The position numbers and the translations under genes were made by a program. From Roseovarius salincola (lineage in GTDB: Bacteria > Pseudomonadota > Alphaproteobacteria > Rhodobacterales > Rhodobacteraceae), in contig NZ_JAPTNL010000008.1 of the NCBI RefSeq assembly GCF_026891095.1, positions 1 through 64,000 on the forward strand: a stretch of DNA of 64,000 nt, written 5' to 3'. A model generated the notes under the pieces. That model had not been told where the DNA came from, searched no databases, and saw nothing but the letters and a program-made list of their open reading frames with translations. Of this stretch, positions 29,977-38,599 are shown in pieces. The first letter of the stretch is position 1, and every line of letters starts with the position of its first letter.

Positions 29977-31209
29977 ATGACCAAGACATTTCCCCTGGCC
30001 GATGCGCGCGATCTGCCGCTTTGGCGGCGTCCGGTGACGCTGCTTTTCCTGATGGCGGCGGCGATGCCGGTGGCCTTTGCCACATGGTCGGCACTGCTCA
30101 ACAATTTCGTGATCGAGGCGGCGGGATTCGACGGGTCCGATATCGGCTGGCTGCACACGGTGCGCGAGATACCGGGCTTTCTGGCGGTCGGCGTGATCGC
30201 GATCATCATCTTCATGCGCGAACAGGTGCTGGGGCTGGTATCGCTGATCCTGCTGGGGGCGGCCACGGCGGTGACGGCATGGTTTCCGAGCCTTGGCGGC
30301 ATCCTGACCATCACCATGCTGAGTTCGATCGGCTTTCACTATTTCGAGACGGTGAACCAGTCGCTGCAACTGCAATGGATCGACAAGCTGCGCGCGCCGC
30401 AGGTTCTGGGCTGGCTGATCGCCGCCGGGTCGGGCGCGACGCTGGTCGCCTATGTCCTGATCGTGATGACCTGGGAGGCGTTCGGGCTGAATTACAACGC
30501 GGTTTACCTGGCTTCGGGCGGGTTCACGGCGGCGGTGGCGCTGTTCTGCCTTTTCGCTTATCCGCAATTCGAGGCCCCCAATCCGCAGATCAAGCGCATG
30601 GTGCTGCGGCGGCGTTACTGGCTTTATTACGCGTTGCAGTTCATGGCCGGTGCGCGGCGGCAGATCTTTATCGTCTTTGCCGGGTTCATGATGGTCGAGC
30701 GTTTCGGCTTCGAGGTGCATGAGGTGACAGCGCTGTTCCTGATCAACCTGGTGGCCAACATGGTCTGCGCGCCGCTGATCGGGCGGGCGGTGCATGCGTA
30801 TGGCGAGCGGCGCACATTGCTGTTCGAGTATGCCGGGCTGGCGCTGGTTTTCCTGGCCTATGGCGGGATCTACATGTTCGGCTGGGGCGTGGTGCTGGCG
30901 GCGACGCTTTATGTGGTCGATCACTTGCTGTTTTCGCTGGCGCTGGCGCTGAAGACCTATTTCCAGAAGATCGCCGATCCGGGCGATATCGCGCCGACGG
31001 CGGCGGTCGCCTTTACCATCAACCATATCGCGGCGGTGTTCCTGCCGGCGCTGCTGGGGTATCTGTGGCTGGTCTCGCCTGCGGCGGTGTTCGTGATGGC
31101 GGCGGGGATGGCGACGGTGTCGTTCCTGCTGGCGCTGCTGATCCCGCGCCACCCGGTGCCGGGGCACGAGACCATCCTGACCCCGGCCGCCCCGGCACCC
31201 GCCCAATGA
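29977..31209 (+). CDS. MFS transporter
   Basis: A 410-residue major facilitator protein with about 12 transmembrane helices and no soluble domain. The central loop contains PQFEAPNPQIKRMVLRRRYW and the later half has IGRAVHAYGERRTLL. The substrate is unknown; in many relatives this type is annotated only as MFS. AAAGGA precedes the ATG. The stop lies 23 bp upstream of prmA, so read-through into prmA is possible. Confidence 0.82.
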   Translation: MTKTFPLADARDLPLWRRPVTLLFLMAAAMPVAFATWSALLNNFVIEAAGFDGSDIGWLHTVREIPGFLAVGVIAIIIFMREQVLGLVSLILLGAATAVTAWFPSLGGILTITMLSSIGFHYFETVNQSLQLQWIDKLRAPQVLGWLIAAGSGATLVAYVLIVMTWEAFGLNYNAVYLASGGFTAAVALFCLFAYPQFEAPNPQIKRMVLRRRYWLYYALQFMAGARRQIFIVFAGFMMVERFGFEVHEVTALFLINLVANMVCAPLIGRAVHAYGERRTLLFEYAGLALVFLAYGGIYMFGWGVVLAATLYVVDHLLFSLALALKTYFQKIADPGDIAPTAAVAFTINHIAAVFLPALLGYLWLVSPAAVFVMAAGMATVSFLLALLIPRHPVPGHETILTPAAPAPAQ

Positions 31210-31232
31210 CCCCAAGCTGAACGGATTTTTCC

Positions 31233-32117
31233 ATGCCCACCTTCACCGCCCTCACCACCCTTGCGGACAAGGACGCCGCCGAGGCGCTTGCCGCTGATCT
31301 GGAGACGCTGGAGCCTGAGCCCACGGGTGTCGGCATCTTCGAGATCGAGGATGGCGCGGGGCGCTGGGAGGTGGGTGGCTATTTCGACGCGGCCCCCGAC
31401 CGTGCGGGGCTTGAGCTGCTGGCGGCGATGCATGGCGCGCGCCCCTTTGCGGTGTCCGAGTTGCCCGAGGTGGATTGGGTCGCCAAGGTGCGGCGCGAGC
31501 TGGTGCCGGTCGAGGCGGGGCGGTTCTTCGTTTATGGCAGTCATGACGCCGACAAGCTGCCGGCGGGGGCCGAGCCGCTGCTGATCGAGGCGGCGATGGC
31601 CTTTGGTACCGGGCATCACGGCACGACGCAGGGCTGTCTGCGCGCGCTTGACCGGCTGGCGGAACAGGGTTTCAGCACGCGTTCGGTGATCGATGTGGGC
31701 TGCGGCACCGCGGTTCTGGCGATGGGCGCGGCAAGGGTCTGGCCGCGTGAGACCCTGCACAGCGTGCTGGCGAGCGATATCGACGAGGTCGCGGTCGAGG
31801 TCGCGAAGGCGAATGTGACCGCCAATGGGCTGGACGGGCGCGTGCGCTGCATCGAGGCCACTGGTGTGGATCACCCCGAAATCGCAGCCGCCGCACCCTT
31901 TGACCTGATCTTCGCCAATATCCTCAAGGGGCCGCTGATCGACATGGCGGGCGATCTGACGGGGCTATTGGCGCCGGGGGGGCGACTGATTCTCTCGGGG
32001 ATTCTGAACGAGCAGGCGGATGAGTTGATCGAGGTTTATCGACGTGCCGGAAACAGTCTTGAGCATCGCGAAGAGATTGGCGACTGGACCACGACAACAC
32101 TGATGCGAACCACCTGA
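31233..32117 (+). CDS. prmA: Ribosomal protein L11 methyltransferase
   Basis: A 294-residue enzyme that trimethylates several amino groups of ribosomal protein L11. The SAM-binding region is SVIDVGCGTAVLAMGAARVW, preceded by AFGTGHHGTTQGCL, a PrmA hallmark, and followed by DLIFANILKGPL. An N-terminal substrate-binding domain occupies roughly the first 100 residues. The length matches the family. Confidence 0.95.
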   Translation: MPTFTALTTLADKDAAEALAADLETLEPEPTGVGIFEIEDGAGRWEVGGYFDAAPDRAGLELLAAMHGARPFAVSELPEVDWVAKVRRELVPVEAGRFFVYGSHDADKLPAGAEPLLIEAAMAFGTGHHGTTQGCLRALDRLAEQGFSTRSVIDVGCGTAVLAMGAARVWPRETLHSVLASDIDEVAVEVAKANVTANGLDGRVRCIEATGVDHPEIAAAAPFDLIFANILKGPLIDMAGDLTGLLAPGGRLILSGILNEQADELIEVYRRAGNSLEHREEIGDWTTTTLMRTT

Positions 32118-32227
32118 AATCGTTTAATGAATTTGGCAGAATTGTGGCATTTGCCATAGTGTGGCTGCAATTCGCATCTAAGTTCACCGATCATCATATT
32201 CGAGGCCCGGACCCGCGGGAAATTGCC

Positions 32228-32572
32228 ATGTCGGATGTTTTCAGAGATTTTGACGCGCGCATCAGCCGCCTTTCAGCCAAGCACGAAAGACTGCAGCGCG
32301 GCTATGTCGGCCAGGTCACCCATGACGGGCTGATCGTCTTTCGCCCAAAACGGCGCAGGTTGAGCTTTTCGCCGCGCGGTCTGGCGCTGGTGGCGATCGG
32401 CTTTGTCTTCTTCAAGGCGGTGATCGTGGCCCATCTGGGGCTTGAAACCTACAGCGAGCGCATCGCGGCGTTGCAGGAAGGCACGATGGTCGAACAGGCC
32501 GGTGCGTTCATCATGCAACCTGATCCGGCGACGCAATGGGCCGCGGCCAAGATGCGGCCCTACTTGCGCTAA
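32228..32572 (+). CDS. Hypothetical single-pass membrane protein
   Basis: A 114-residue protein with a basic N-terminal half (ISRLSAKHERLQRGYVG, FRPKRRRLSF) and one transmembrane helix (GLALVAIGFVFFKAVIVAHLG, about 55-75). A short periplasmic tail ends QWAAAKMRPYLR. No named domain is recognised. I chose the ATG at 32228. It ends just before a strong bidirectional terminator. It is probably inner membrane; function unknown. Confidence 0.7.
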   Translation: MSDVFRDFDARISRLSAKHERLQRGYVGQVTHDGLIVFRPKRRRLSFSPRGLALVAIGFVFFKAVIVAHLGLETYSERIAALQEGTMVEQAGAFIMQPDPATQWAAAKMRPYLR

Positions 32573-32600
32573 GAGGCCCGCGTGGTCAGCCACAATGAAC

Positions 32601-32634
32601 AAGCCCCGCGTCAGGTGACCTGACGCGGGGCTTT
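32601..32634. terminator. Bidirectional intrinsic terminator
   Basis: AGCCCCGCGTCAGGT and ACCTGACGCGGGGCT form a nearly perfect 15-bp inverted repeat with a one-base centre. AA precedes it and TTT follows. It lies between the convergent membrane-protein gene (ends 32572) and the DUF1127 gene (ends 32658) and can serve both. Confidence 0.85.
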
Positions 32635-32657
32635 GTCGTGAGTGGTGGCGCCGGGGT

Positions 32658-32849
32658 TCAGAGGCTGCGCGCGACGCGGTCGATCTCGCCACGGCTCAGC
32701 CCGATATCGTCGAGTTCGCGGTCGCTGAGTTGCGACAGGGCGGCACGGGTGGCGCGCTGGTCGTTCCAGGCGATGAAGGCGGAGATGAAGGGCGCGAAAA
32801 AGCCCCGGAAACCGGAAACATGCGGGCGGTTGGTTGTGGTGACGGCCAT
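32658..32849 (-). CDS. DUF1127 (YjiS-like) small protein
   Basis: A 63-residue protein ending with the DUF1127 motif ALSQLSDRELDDIGLSRGEIDRVARSL, rich in Arg. Some small DUF1127 proteins of Rhodobacter (CcaF1) bind RNA and act with stress-induced sRNAs; whether this one does is unknown. I chose the ATG at 32849 (MAVTTTNRP). A candidate RpoH-type promoter lies upstream and a bidirectional terminator downstream, so it is a monocistronic unit. Confidence 0.85.
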   Translation of the reverse strand: MAVTTTNRPHVSGFRGFFAPFISAFIAWNDQRATRAALSQLSDRELDDIGLSRGEIDRVARSL

Positions 32850-32903
32850 GATCTTGATCCTCGATAAGGCGTGTATGCGTGTGTTTGTTTTCTGAAGCTG
32901 CAC

Positions 32904-32930
32904 GTATGGCAGGCACATGGCCCTGACAAG
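32904..32930 (-). promoter_or_regulatory. Candidate RpoH-type promoter of the DUF1127 gene
   Basis: On the minus strand CTTGTC (32930-32925) and CCATAC (32909-32904) are 15 bp apart. This resembles alphaproteobacterial heat-shock sigma factor promoters. Transcription would start about 50 nt before the ATG. Pattern evidence only. Confidence 0.35.
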
Positions 32931-33031
32931 CGACCATTTCTGCATAATCCTTATGCGTTCCTTGCATGGGTCGTCTGGTGACCGTTGCAGGCCCGTGCGC
33001 GCCGGTGTGCGGCGCGACAGGGTCGCGCGCG

Positions 33032-33544
<513 letters not shown>

Positions 33545-33582
33545 CTAGTGCTGGCGCAAAGCAATAAGGACGGGGCAGTCGG

Positions 33583-34080
33583 ATGCGGGTTTTGGGGATC
33601 GATCCCGGGTTGCGCAACCTTGGATGGGGCGTGATCGATGTGGAGGGCAGCCGCCTTGCGCATGTGGCGAACGGCATTTGCCATTCCGAGGGCGCGGATC
33701 TGGCCGGGCGGCTGTTGTCGCTGCACCGCCAGCTGACCGCGATCGTGGCGCATCATGCGCCGCAGGCCGCGGCGGTGGAACAGACCTTTGTCAACAAGGA
33801 CGGGGCGGGGACGCTGAAACTGGGCCAGGCGCGGGGGATCGCGATGCTGGTTCCGGCGCAGTTCGGGCTGGCGGTTGGCGAATACGCGCCCAATACCGTC
33901 AAGAAGACCGTGGTCGGTGTCGGCCATGCCGCCAAGGAGCAGGTCGCGCATATGGTGCGCGTGCAACTGCCCGGTGTGGAACTGGCGGGGCCGGATGCCG
34001 CCGATGCGCTGGCGATCGCCATCTGTCACGCCCATCACGCCCGCCTGCCTGCCGCCATGGCCCGGAGGGTGGGCGCATGA
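33583..34080 (+). CDS. ruvC: Crossover junction endodeoxyribonuclease RuvC
   Basis: A 165-residue Holliday junction resolvase. Acidic active-site residues are visible in [21 protein letters not shown] and [14 protein letters not shown]. It works with RuvAB in the resolution step of recombination. It is the first gene of ruvC-ruvA-ruvB; its TGA overlaps the ruvA ATG. Confidence 0.96.
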   Translation: MRVLGIDPGLRNLGWGVIDVEGSRLAHVANGICHSEGADLAGRLLSLHRQLTAIVAHHAPQAAAVEQTFVNKDGAGTLKLGQARGIAMLVPAQFGLAVGEYAPNTVKKTVVGVGHAAKEQVAHMVRVQLPGVELAGPDAADALAIAICHAHHARLPAAMARRVGA

Positions 34081-34763
34081 TCGGGCGCGTGGCGGGGCGG
34101 ATCGACTATGCCGCGGGCGATCATGTGCTGATCGACGTGCGCGGCGTGGGCTACCTTGTCTATTGTTCCGAGCGCACCCTGCGCGCATTGCCGGGGGCGG
34201 GCGAGCATGTAGCGCTTTATACCGATCTGCTGGTGCGCGATGACCTGATGCAGCTTTACGGCTTTCCCTCGCTTCTGGAAAAGGAATGGCACCGCCTGCT
34301 GATGAGCGTGCAGGGCGTGGGCGCCAAGGCCTCGCTGGCCATTCTGGGCGCGCTTGGCCCGGATGGCGTGGGGCGGGCCATTGCGCTGGGCGACTGGAAT
34401 GCGGTGAAGGCCGCGAAGGGGATCGGCCCCAAGACCGCGCAGCGCGTGGTCAACGAACTGAAGGACAAGGTGCCCGAGGTGATGGCGATGGGCATGGCGG
34501 CTGCGCCGAACGCATCGTCCGGGCCGTCCGCCGCCGCGCCGGCTGACGATGGCGAGGTGATCGAGGTGACCAGCGCGGCTGCGCCCACGGCGCCGCGCCC
34601 GCGCTCGGATGCGCAGGCCGAGGCGCTGTCGGCGCTGACCAATCTGGGCTATGCGCCGGGCGAGGCGGCGGGGGCCGTGGCGCAGGCGGCGGGTGACGAT
34701 CCGCAGGCCGAAACCGCCGCGATGATCCGCGCCGCGCTCAAGCTGCTGGCGCCGAAAGGGTAG
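34077..34763 (+). CDS. ruvA: Holliday junction branch migration protein RuvA
   Basis: A 228-residue DNA-binding tetramer subunit. Domain I ([22 protein letters not shown]) is followed by two helix-hairpin-helix motifs ([13 protein letters not shown] and [12 protein letters not shown]), a flexible Ala/Pro-rich linker (about 140-180) and the RuvB-binding domain III ([15 protein letters not shown]). I chose the ATG at 34077, which overlaps the ruvC stop. Confidence 0.96.
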   Translation: MIGRVAGRIDYAAGDHVLIDVRGVGYLVYCSERTLRALPGAGEHVALYTDLLVRDDLMQLYGFPSLLEKEWHRLLMSVQGVGAKASLAILGALGPDGVGRAIALGDWNAVKAAKGIGPKTAQRVVNELKDKVPEVMAMGMAAAPNASSGPSAAAPADDGEVIEVTSAAAPTAPRPRSDAQAEALSALTNLGYAPGEAAGAVAQAAGDDPQAETAAMIRAALKLLAPKG

Positions 34764-34766
34764 ATC

Positions 34767-35795
34767 ATGGAAAGCCCCGATCCCACGCTGCGCCCCGACC
34801 CGCTGCCCGAGGATGGCGATCGCAGCCTGCGTCCGCAGGCGCTGAGCGAGTTCATCGGCCAGGCCGAGGCGCGCGCCAATCTGCGCATCTTCATCCAGTC
34901 GGCCCGCCAGCGCGGCGAGGCGATGGATCACACGCTGTTTCACGGGCCTCCCGGTCTGGGCAAGACGACCCTGGCGCAGATCATGTCGCGCGAATTGGGC
35001 GTGGGGTTCCGGATGACATCGGGGCCGGTCCTGGCCAAGGCGGGCGATCTGGCGGCGATCCTGACCAATCTCGAACGAAACGATGTGCTGTTCATCGACG
35101 AAATTCACCGGTTGAATCCGGCGGTGGAGGAGGTGCTTTACCCGGCGATGGAGGATTTCGAGCTGGACCTTGTGATCGGCGAGGGGCCGGCGGCGCGCAC
35201 CGTGCGTATCGAGTTGCAGCCCTTCACGCTGGTCGGGGCGACCACGCGGCTGGGCCTGCTGACCACGCCCTTGCGCGACCGGTTCGGCATCCCGACGCGG
35301 CTGCAATTCTACACCGAGGACGAATTGCACGAGATCGTCACCCGCAACGCCACGCTGATGAAGGCCCCCGCCGAGGACGAGGGCGCGCGCGAGATCGCGC
35401 GCCGGGCGCGCGGCACGCCGCGTATCGCCGGGCGGTTGCTGCGCCGGGTGGTGGATTTCGCCGTGGTCGAGGGCGACGGGCACATCACCCGCGCCCTGGC
35501 CGACAATGCGCTGACACGGCTGGGGGTGGATCACCTGGGGCTGGACGGCGCAGACCGGCGTTACCTGCGCCTGATCGCAGAAGCCTACCAGGGCGGGCCG
35601 GTAGGCATCGAGACGTTGAGCGCCGCGCTGAGCGAGAGCCGCGATGCGCTGGAAGAGGTGATCGAGCCATTCTTGCTGCAACAGGGGCTGATCCAGCGCA
35701 CCCCGCGCGGGCGGATGCTGGCGCAGGGGGGGTGGCACCATCTGGGCATGGCCGCGCCCGACGGGCCGGGACAACCGGGGCTGTTCGGGAAATAG
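34767..35795 (+). CDS. ruvB: Holliday junction branch migration ATPase RuvB
   Basis: A 342-residue AAA+ motor. It shows [12 protein letters not shown], Walker [15 protein letters not shown], Walker [11 protein letters not shown], sensor [18 protein letters not shown] and a winged-helix C-terminus ([19 protein letters not shown]). It drives branch migration with RuvA. The start is 3 bp after ruvA. A dispersed repeat follows the gene. Confidence 0.97.
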   Translation: MESPDPTLRPDPLPEDGDRSLRPQALSEFIGQAEARANLRIFIQSARQRGEAMDHTLFHGPPGLGKTTLAQIMSRELGVGFRMTSGPVLAKAGDLAAILTNLERNDVLFIDEIHRLNPAVEEVLYPAMEDFELDLVIGEGPAARTVRIELQPFTLVGATTRLGLLTTPLRDRFGIPTRLQFYTEDELHEIVTRNATLMKAPAEDEGAREIARRARGTPRIAGRLLRRVVDFAVVEGDGHITRALADNALTRLGVDHLGLDGADRRYLRLIAEAYQGGPVGIETLSAALSESRDALEEVIEPFLLQQGLIQRTPRGRMLAQGGWHHLGMAAPDGPGQPGLFGK

Positions 35796-35821
35796 GCGGC
35801 CCACGGGTTTTCAGGGCGAGC

Positions 35822-35874
35822 CCGGGGGGCCAGCCCCCCGGACCCCCCGAGGTATTTGAGGCCAGATGAAGGGG
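35822..35874. repeat. 53-bp GC-rich stem-loop repeat, copy 2
   Basis: This is the second copy of the element at 11334-11386, in the same orientation and of the same length. The perfect GC stem and the GAGGTATTT and GCCAGATGAAGGGG blocks are kept. It lies 26 bp after the ruvB stop, again at an operon end. That supports a role in, or tolerance at, mRNA 3' ends. Confidence 0.75.
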
Positions 35875-35958
35875 TGGGTGACATCACGCAAGCCGCCTCG
35901 AAAACGCCCCCGCAAATGAATGCGGGAGCGCGGAGGTGTCGAGCGGCTGCGGGGAATA

Positions 35959-36093
35959 TCAGCTGTGTTCCCGGGCTTCCATCTTGTCGGGCTCTTTCGC
36001 GCTGAGTGTGGTCGGGGCATGCAGCGCATCGCCCTGCTCACCTTTGCAGAAGGTGACATCGTCGAAGGCTGCGGCGTCCTGACATGTCAACAT
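35959..36093 (-). CDS. Doubtful 44-residue ORF
   Basis: An open frame starting MLTCQDAAAFDDVTFC and ending MEAREHS fills part of the otherwise empty region after ruvB. It has no clear ribosome binding site and no recognised family. It is listed only so that the 35796-36271 gap is described; the rest of that gap holds the repeat and an EcfG-type promoter. Confidence 0.15.
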   Translation of the reverse strand: MLTCQDAAAFDDVTFCKGEQGDALHAPTTLSAKEPDKMEAREHS

Positions 36094-36148
36094 CCGGCGG
36101 CGTGCAGAGGGTTCCCCGGAAGCCGGAAAAATCCCTCGACATGTCATT

Positions 36149-36173
36149 GGAACCATGGCCGCCCAGAGGCGTT
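36149..36173 (+). promoter_or_regulatory. EcfG (general stress sigma) promoter for the PLDc_N gene
   Basis: GGAAC at 36149-36153 and CGTT at 36170-36173 with a 16-bp spacer exactly match the alphaproteobacterial GSR promoter. The next start codon on this strand with a good ribosome binding site is at 36272, giving a leader of about 90 nt. Confidence 0.7.
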
Positions 36174-36271
36174 TTGAACGCGCCGCCCGCGTATCGCAGC
36201 GCCACACGCCGGGCTGCGGGCCGTCGCCGCGCCAGAGCGATGTGGATGGCCGAGGAACAAGGAGTAGCGCC

Positions 36272-36457
36272 ATGCTGGAGATCAGTGGAATCGGCGGGAT
36301 CATCATTCTGATCCTGGATGTCTGGGCCATCGTGTCGGTGCTCGGCTCGGCGGCCTTGACCGGAAAGAAAGTGCTCTGGGTGTTGTTGGTGCTGCTGCTG
36401 CCGTTGATCGGCTTTCTGATCTGGCTGGTCGCGGGGCCGCGTGCGGTGCGGGCCTGA
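36272..36457 (+). CDS. Small PLDc_N domain membrane protein
   Basis: A 61-residue protein with two transmembrane helices (GGIIILILDVWAIVSVLG and VLWVLLVLLLPLIGFLIWLVAG). The pattern LLVLLLPLIGFLIWLVAGP is the PLDc_N (phospholipase D N-terminal membrane) module found alone in many small envelope proteins. AAGGAG precedes the ATG. An EcfG promoter lies about 100 bp upstream, which marks it as a likely stress-induced inner membrane protein. Molecular role unknown. Confidence 0.8.
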   Translation: MLEISGIGGIIILILDVWAIVSVLGSAALTGKKVLWVLLVLLLPLIGFLIWLVAGPRAVRA

Positions 36458-36488
36458 GGCGGTGGCCGAAAAATATTCTTGTGCGGCG

Positions 36489-36513
36489 GGAACCATTCCC
36501 GGACGGTGGCGTT
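36489..36513 (+). promoter_or_regulatory. EcfG promoter of a candidate small RNA
   Basis: GGAAC at 36489-36493, a 16-bp spacer and CGTT at 36510-36513. No gene with a credible ribosome binding site starts nearby. The next signal downstream is a perfect intrinsic terminator ending at about 36649. Confidence 0.75.
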
Positions 36514-36519
36514 GAGAGA

Positions 36520-36650
36520 ATGAAGTCAGCGTTCGATGCTTTCGCTGCCTCTTCCGGGCCTGCCACTCCCCAAGTTTGGGCGGGTCTAGATGCACCCCTA
36601 CTGTCCCTCGGGTGCCTGCCCCCGCCTGAAACATGGCGGGGGCTTTTTTC
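36520..36650 (+). ncRNA. Candidate EcfG-dependent small RNA
   Basis: The predicted transcript runs from about 7 nt after the -10 element to the T-tract, about 130 nt. Three stem-loops can be drawn: CCCAA/TTGGG around 36568-36580, GCACCC (36592-36597) with GGGTGC (36610-36615) exposing the pyrimidine-rich loop CTACTGTCCCTC, and the terminator stem. A UCCCUC-type loop could pair with ribosome binding sites. The layout (GSR promoter, C-rich loop, terminator) recalls GsrN of Caulobacter; homology is not claimed. A frame reading through the terminator (from ATG 36522) is unlikely to be coding. Confidence 0.6.
36618..36649 (+). terminator. Intrinsic terminator of the candidate sRNA
   Basis: GCCCCCGCC (36618-36626) pairs perfectly with GGCGGGGGC (36635-36643) around an 8-nt loop and is followed directly by six T residues. 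This is one of the strongest terminators in the window, although no coding gene ends just before it. Confidence 0.88.
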
Positions 36651-36793
36651 GTGCGCTTCCGGCGCCGGAGCGGGCCTTTCTGGCCGCGCCGGATGAGGTT
36701 TCGGCGCGTTTCCGGGGTTTCGATCTTTCGGCGCGGCCGCGATCCGAGGAGGCGCAGGCGCCGGGCGAAACCGGGGGGTAACATCCGGCGGCT

Positions 36794-37453
36794 GTGCGCG
36801 GGTCGGGGCGGCTGATTTATCTGGAAACCCGGTTCCTGCGATTCATGCCGCTGGCGCCTGCGCTGGCACGGCGCGCGCGGCGCGGTCCGGACCTGCGGCT
36901 GATCCTGGTGCTGCCGGGCGCCCATGATGATGTGGCCTTTGCCGGCAGCCGGGATCCTGATGCGCGCTTCGGCGAGCGTCTGAAGTTGCGTTACCTTGAG
37001 TGGCTGAAGGCGGCGTTCGGGCCGCATCGTCTGTTGATCGGCTTGCCGGTGCAGCCGCATCTGCGCGAGAGCGGGGCGCGCGACACGCGCAAGCGCGCGC
37101 CGCTGATCTGTGTGTATTCGAAGGTGTCGACCTTCGATAGAAGCCGCGTGATCGTGTCCTCGGCCAATCTCGACGGGCGCAGACTGCGCTGGGGCAGCGA
37201 GGCGGGTCTGCACCCGACGCCGGGCGAACAGATCAGCGGGTTGCGCCGCCGGCTGATGGGCTGTTGGCTGCCCGAGGATGCGGGGGCGTCGTATCTTGAT
37301 CACGAAGGCGCCTTTGACAACTGGCGCGAACTGGTCGCGTTCAACAGCGCGTCGCCGCCGCATGTCCGGCGCGGGTTTGTTGTCGGCTGCGAACCGGATG
37401 CGGCGCGCGAGATTGACGACCCTGTGCCGGGTATGCCCGAGGAGATGGTCTAG
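36794..37453 (+). pseudogene. Phospholipase D-like protein, C-terminal half with altered HKD motif
   Basis: The 219 residues align with only the second half of bacterial PLD/cardiolipin-synthase-like proteins: LIYLETRFLRFMPLAPALARR, LRLILVLPGAHDDVAF and RVIVSSANLDGRRLRWGSEAG. The first HKD repeat is absent. In the second, the catalytic HxK reads YSK (Tyr108, Lys110), so His is replaced by Tyr. Start is GTG 36794. The N-terminal half is not found upstream; the candidate sRNA and its terminator are there instead. It is either a decayed gene or a short protein that has lost catalysis. Confidence 0.6.
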
Positions 37454-38535
37454 CGCGCGCCCCGCCCGCCGGGCGGTGGCGCGGGTTGAGCCTCGCCGGC
37501 ATCATCGGGAAGTGTGTCGAAGACGTTGAGCATCACCAGCGCGATCACCAGCACCGGGATCGCAATGATCCCGCCGATCGGCCCCCACATCCAGAGCCAG
37601 ACCACCAGCGAGACGAAGATCAGCAGCGGGTTGACGGAGATATGCCGACCGAGAAAGGCGGGCGTGGCAAATTGCGATTCGATCATGTTGAAGCTGAGGA
37701 AGATCGCTGCGGGAAGGAATGTCATCAGCCCGTCGAACGCCACCAGCCCGGCGATCACAAGGCCAGCCGTCACCATCATCGGCCCCATATAGAGGATGAA
37801 ATTCGCCAGCGCCGCTGTCAGCCCCCAGATGAAAGGCCCGGGCAATCCGATCAGCGCCAGCGCGCCCGCCAGGGCGGTGCCGAGCACGGTGTTGATCACC
37901 GTGATGGTCAGGAAATATCGCGAGACCAGCCGTTCTGCCTTGGTGAAGCGTTGCAGGATGATGTCTGTATCCGCCGCATCGCCGATAAAGCGCGCGAGCC
38001 AGCCATAAATGCTCTTGCGTGTCAGCAGAAAGAAGAACAGCACGCCTCCGAAGATCAGGACCTGGGTCAGGACCAGAGGGGCGAAGAACAGCGCCTGGGT
38101 GAATCCGGGCATGGCCGGGCTGTCATCCGAATCCTCATTCTCCGAGCTTGCGCCGAGCGCCTCTTCGACTTCGCGGTTCATCTCGGCAAGGCCCTGGATA
38201 AGGTTGCGGAATTCATTGACCAGCGAGCGCAGTTCCCATTTGATGCTTGGCAGATCCTCGGCGATACGCCAGACCAGTGGTTCGGCCAGAAACACCAGCG
38301 AGGCGATCGCCATAACTCCCAATACGAGAACCGCCGCCGCCGCAAGGCCGCGCGGCAGGCGGATACGTTCCAGGAAATCGGTGAACGGGGCAAGGATCAC
38401 GCCTACCACCAGCCCCAACACCATTGGCGCAAGAATGTCGCCGCCTGTCCTGAGGATGGCGAAACCAAGGGTGACGACAACGATGAAGGCCGCGGCGCGC
38501 AGGACGGGGTCAAGGGGGCGGGCGGGGTTGTGCAT
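37450..38535 (-). CDS. AI-2E transporter family (PerM-like) membrane protein
   Basis: A 361-residue membrane protein with about eight helices. It has the family pattern DILAPMVLGLVVGVILAPFTDFLERIRLPRGLAA, and later helices contain GLTAALANFILYMGPMM and NPLLIFVSLVVWLWMWGPIGGIIAIPVL. Family members are proposed exporters of autoinducer-2 or other solutes or sodium/proton antiporters. An EcfG promoter overlaps the start: its -10 lies 9 bp before the ATG at 38535, so the stress mRNA would be almost leaderless. The C-terminus is Pro/Gly/Arg-rich. Confidence 0.85.
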   Translation of the reverse strand: MHNPARPLDPVLRAAAFIVVVTLGFAILRTGGDILAPMVLGLVVGVILAPFTDFLERIRLPRGLAAAAVLVLGVMAIASLVFLAEPLVWRIAEDLPSIKWELRSLVNEFRNLIQGLAEMNREVEEALGASSENEDSDDSPAMPGFTQALFFAPLVLTQVLIFGGVLFFFLLTRKSIYGWLARFIGDAADTDIILQRFTKAERLVSRYFLTITVINTVLGTALAGALALIGLPGPFIWGLTAALANFILYMGPMMVTAGLVIAGLVAFDGLMTFLPAAIFLSFNMIESQFATPAFLGRHISVNPLLIFVSLVVWLWMWGPIGGIIAIPVLVIALVMLNVFDTLPDDAGEAQPAPPPGGRGAR

Positions 38536-38543
38536 GATGGACC

Positions 38544-38569
38544 AACGCGCGCCGGAGATAGAAGGTTCC
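38544..38569 (-). promoter_or_regulatory. EcfG promoter of the AI-2E family gene
   Basis: On the minus strand GGAAC (38569-38565), a 17-bp spacer and CGTT (38547-38544). The -10 end is only 8 bp from the ATG of the permease gene, so the transcript should start at or near the start codon. Confidence 0.7.
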
Positions 38570-38599
38570 CGCAGCCCGCGCCGCCATCGGCGCGATCCG

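Noticed and set aside
29836..31215. Long N-terminal extension of the YeeE/YedE frame across the MFS gene
   Set aside because: The extension is antisense to a well-formed MFS protein and is rich in His, Arg and Gln. The transporter homology begins at the ATG at 29835.
36481..36696. 71-codon frame reading through the candidate sRNA and its terminator
   Set aside because: It would have to translate through a perfect intrinsic terminator, has no ribosome binding site at its first start, and shows no recognisable domain.
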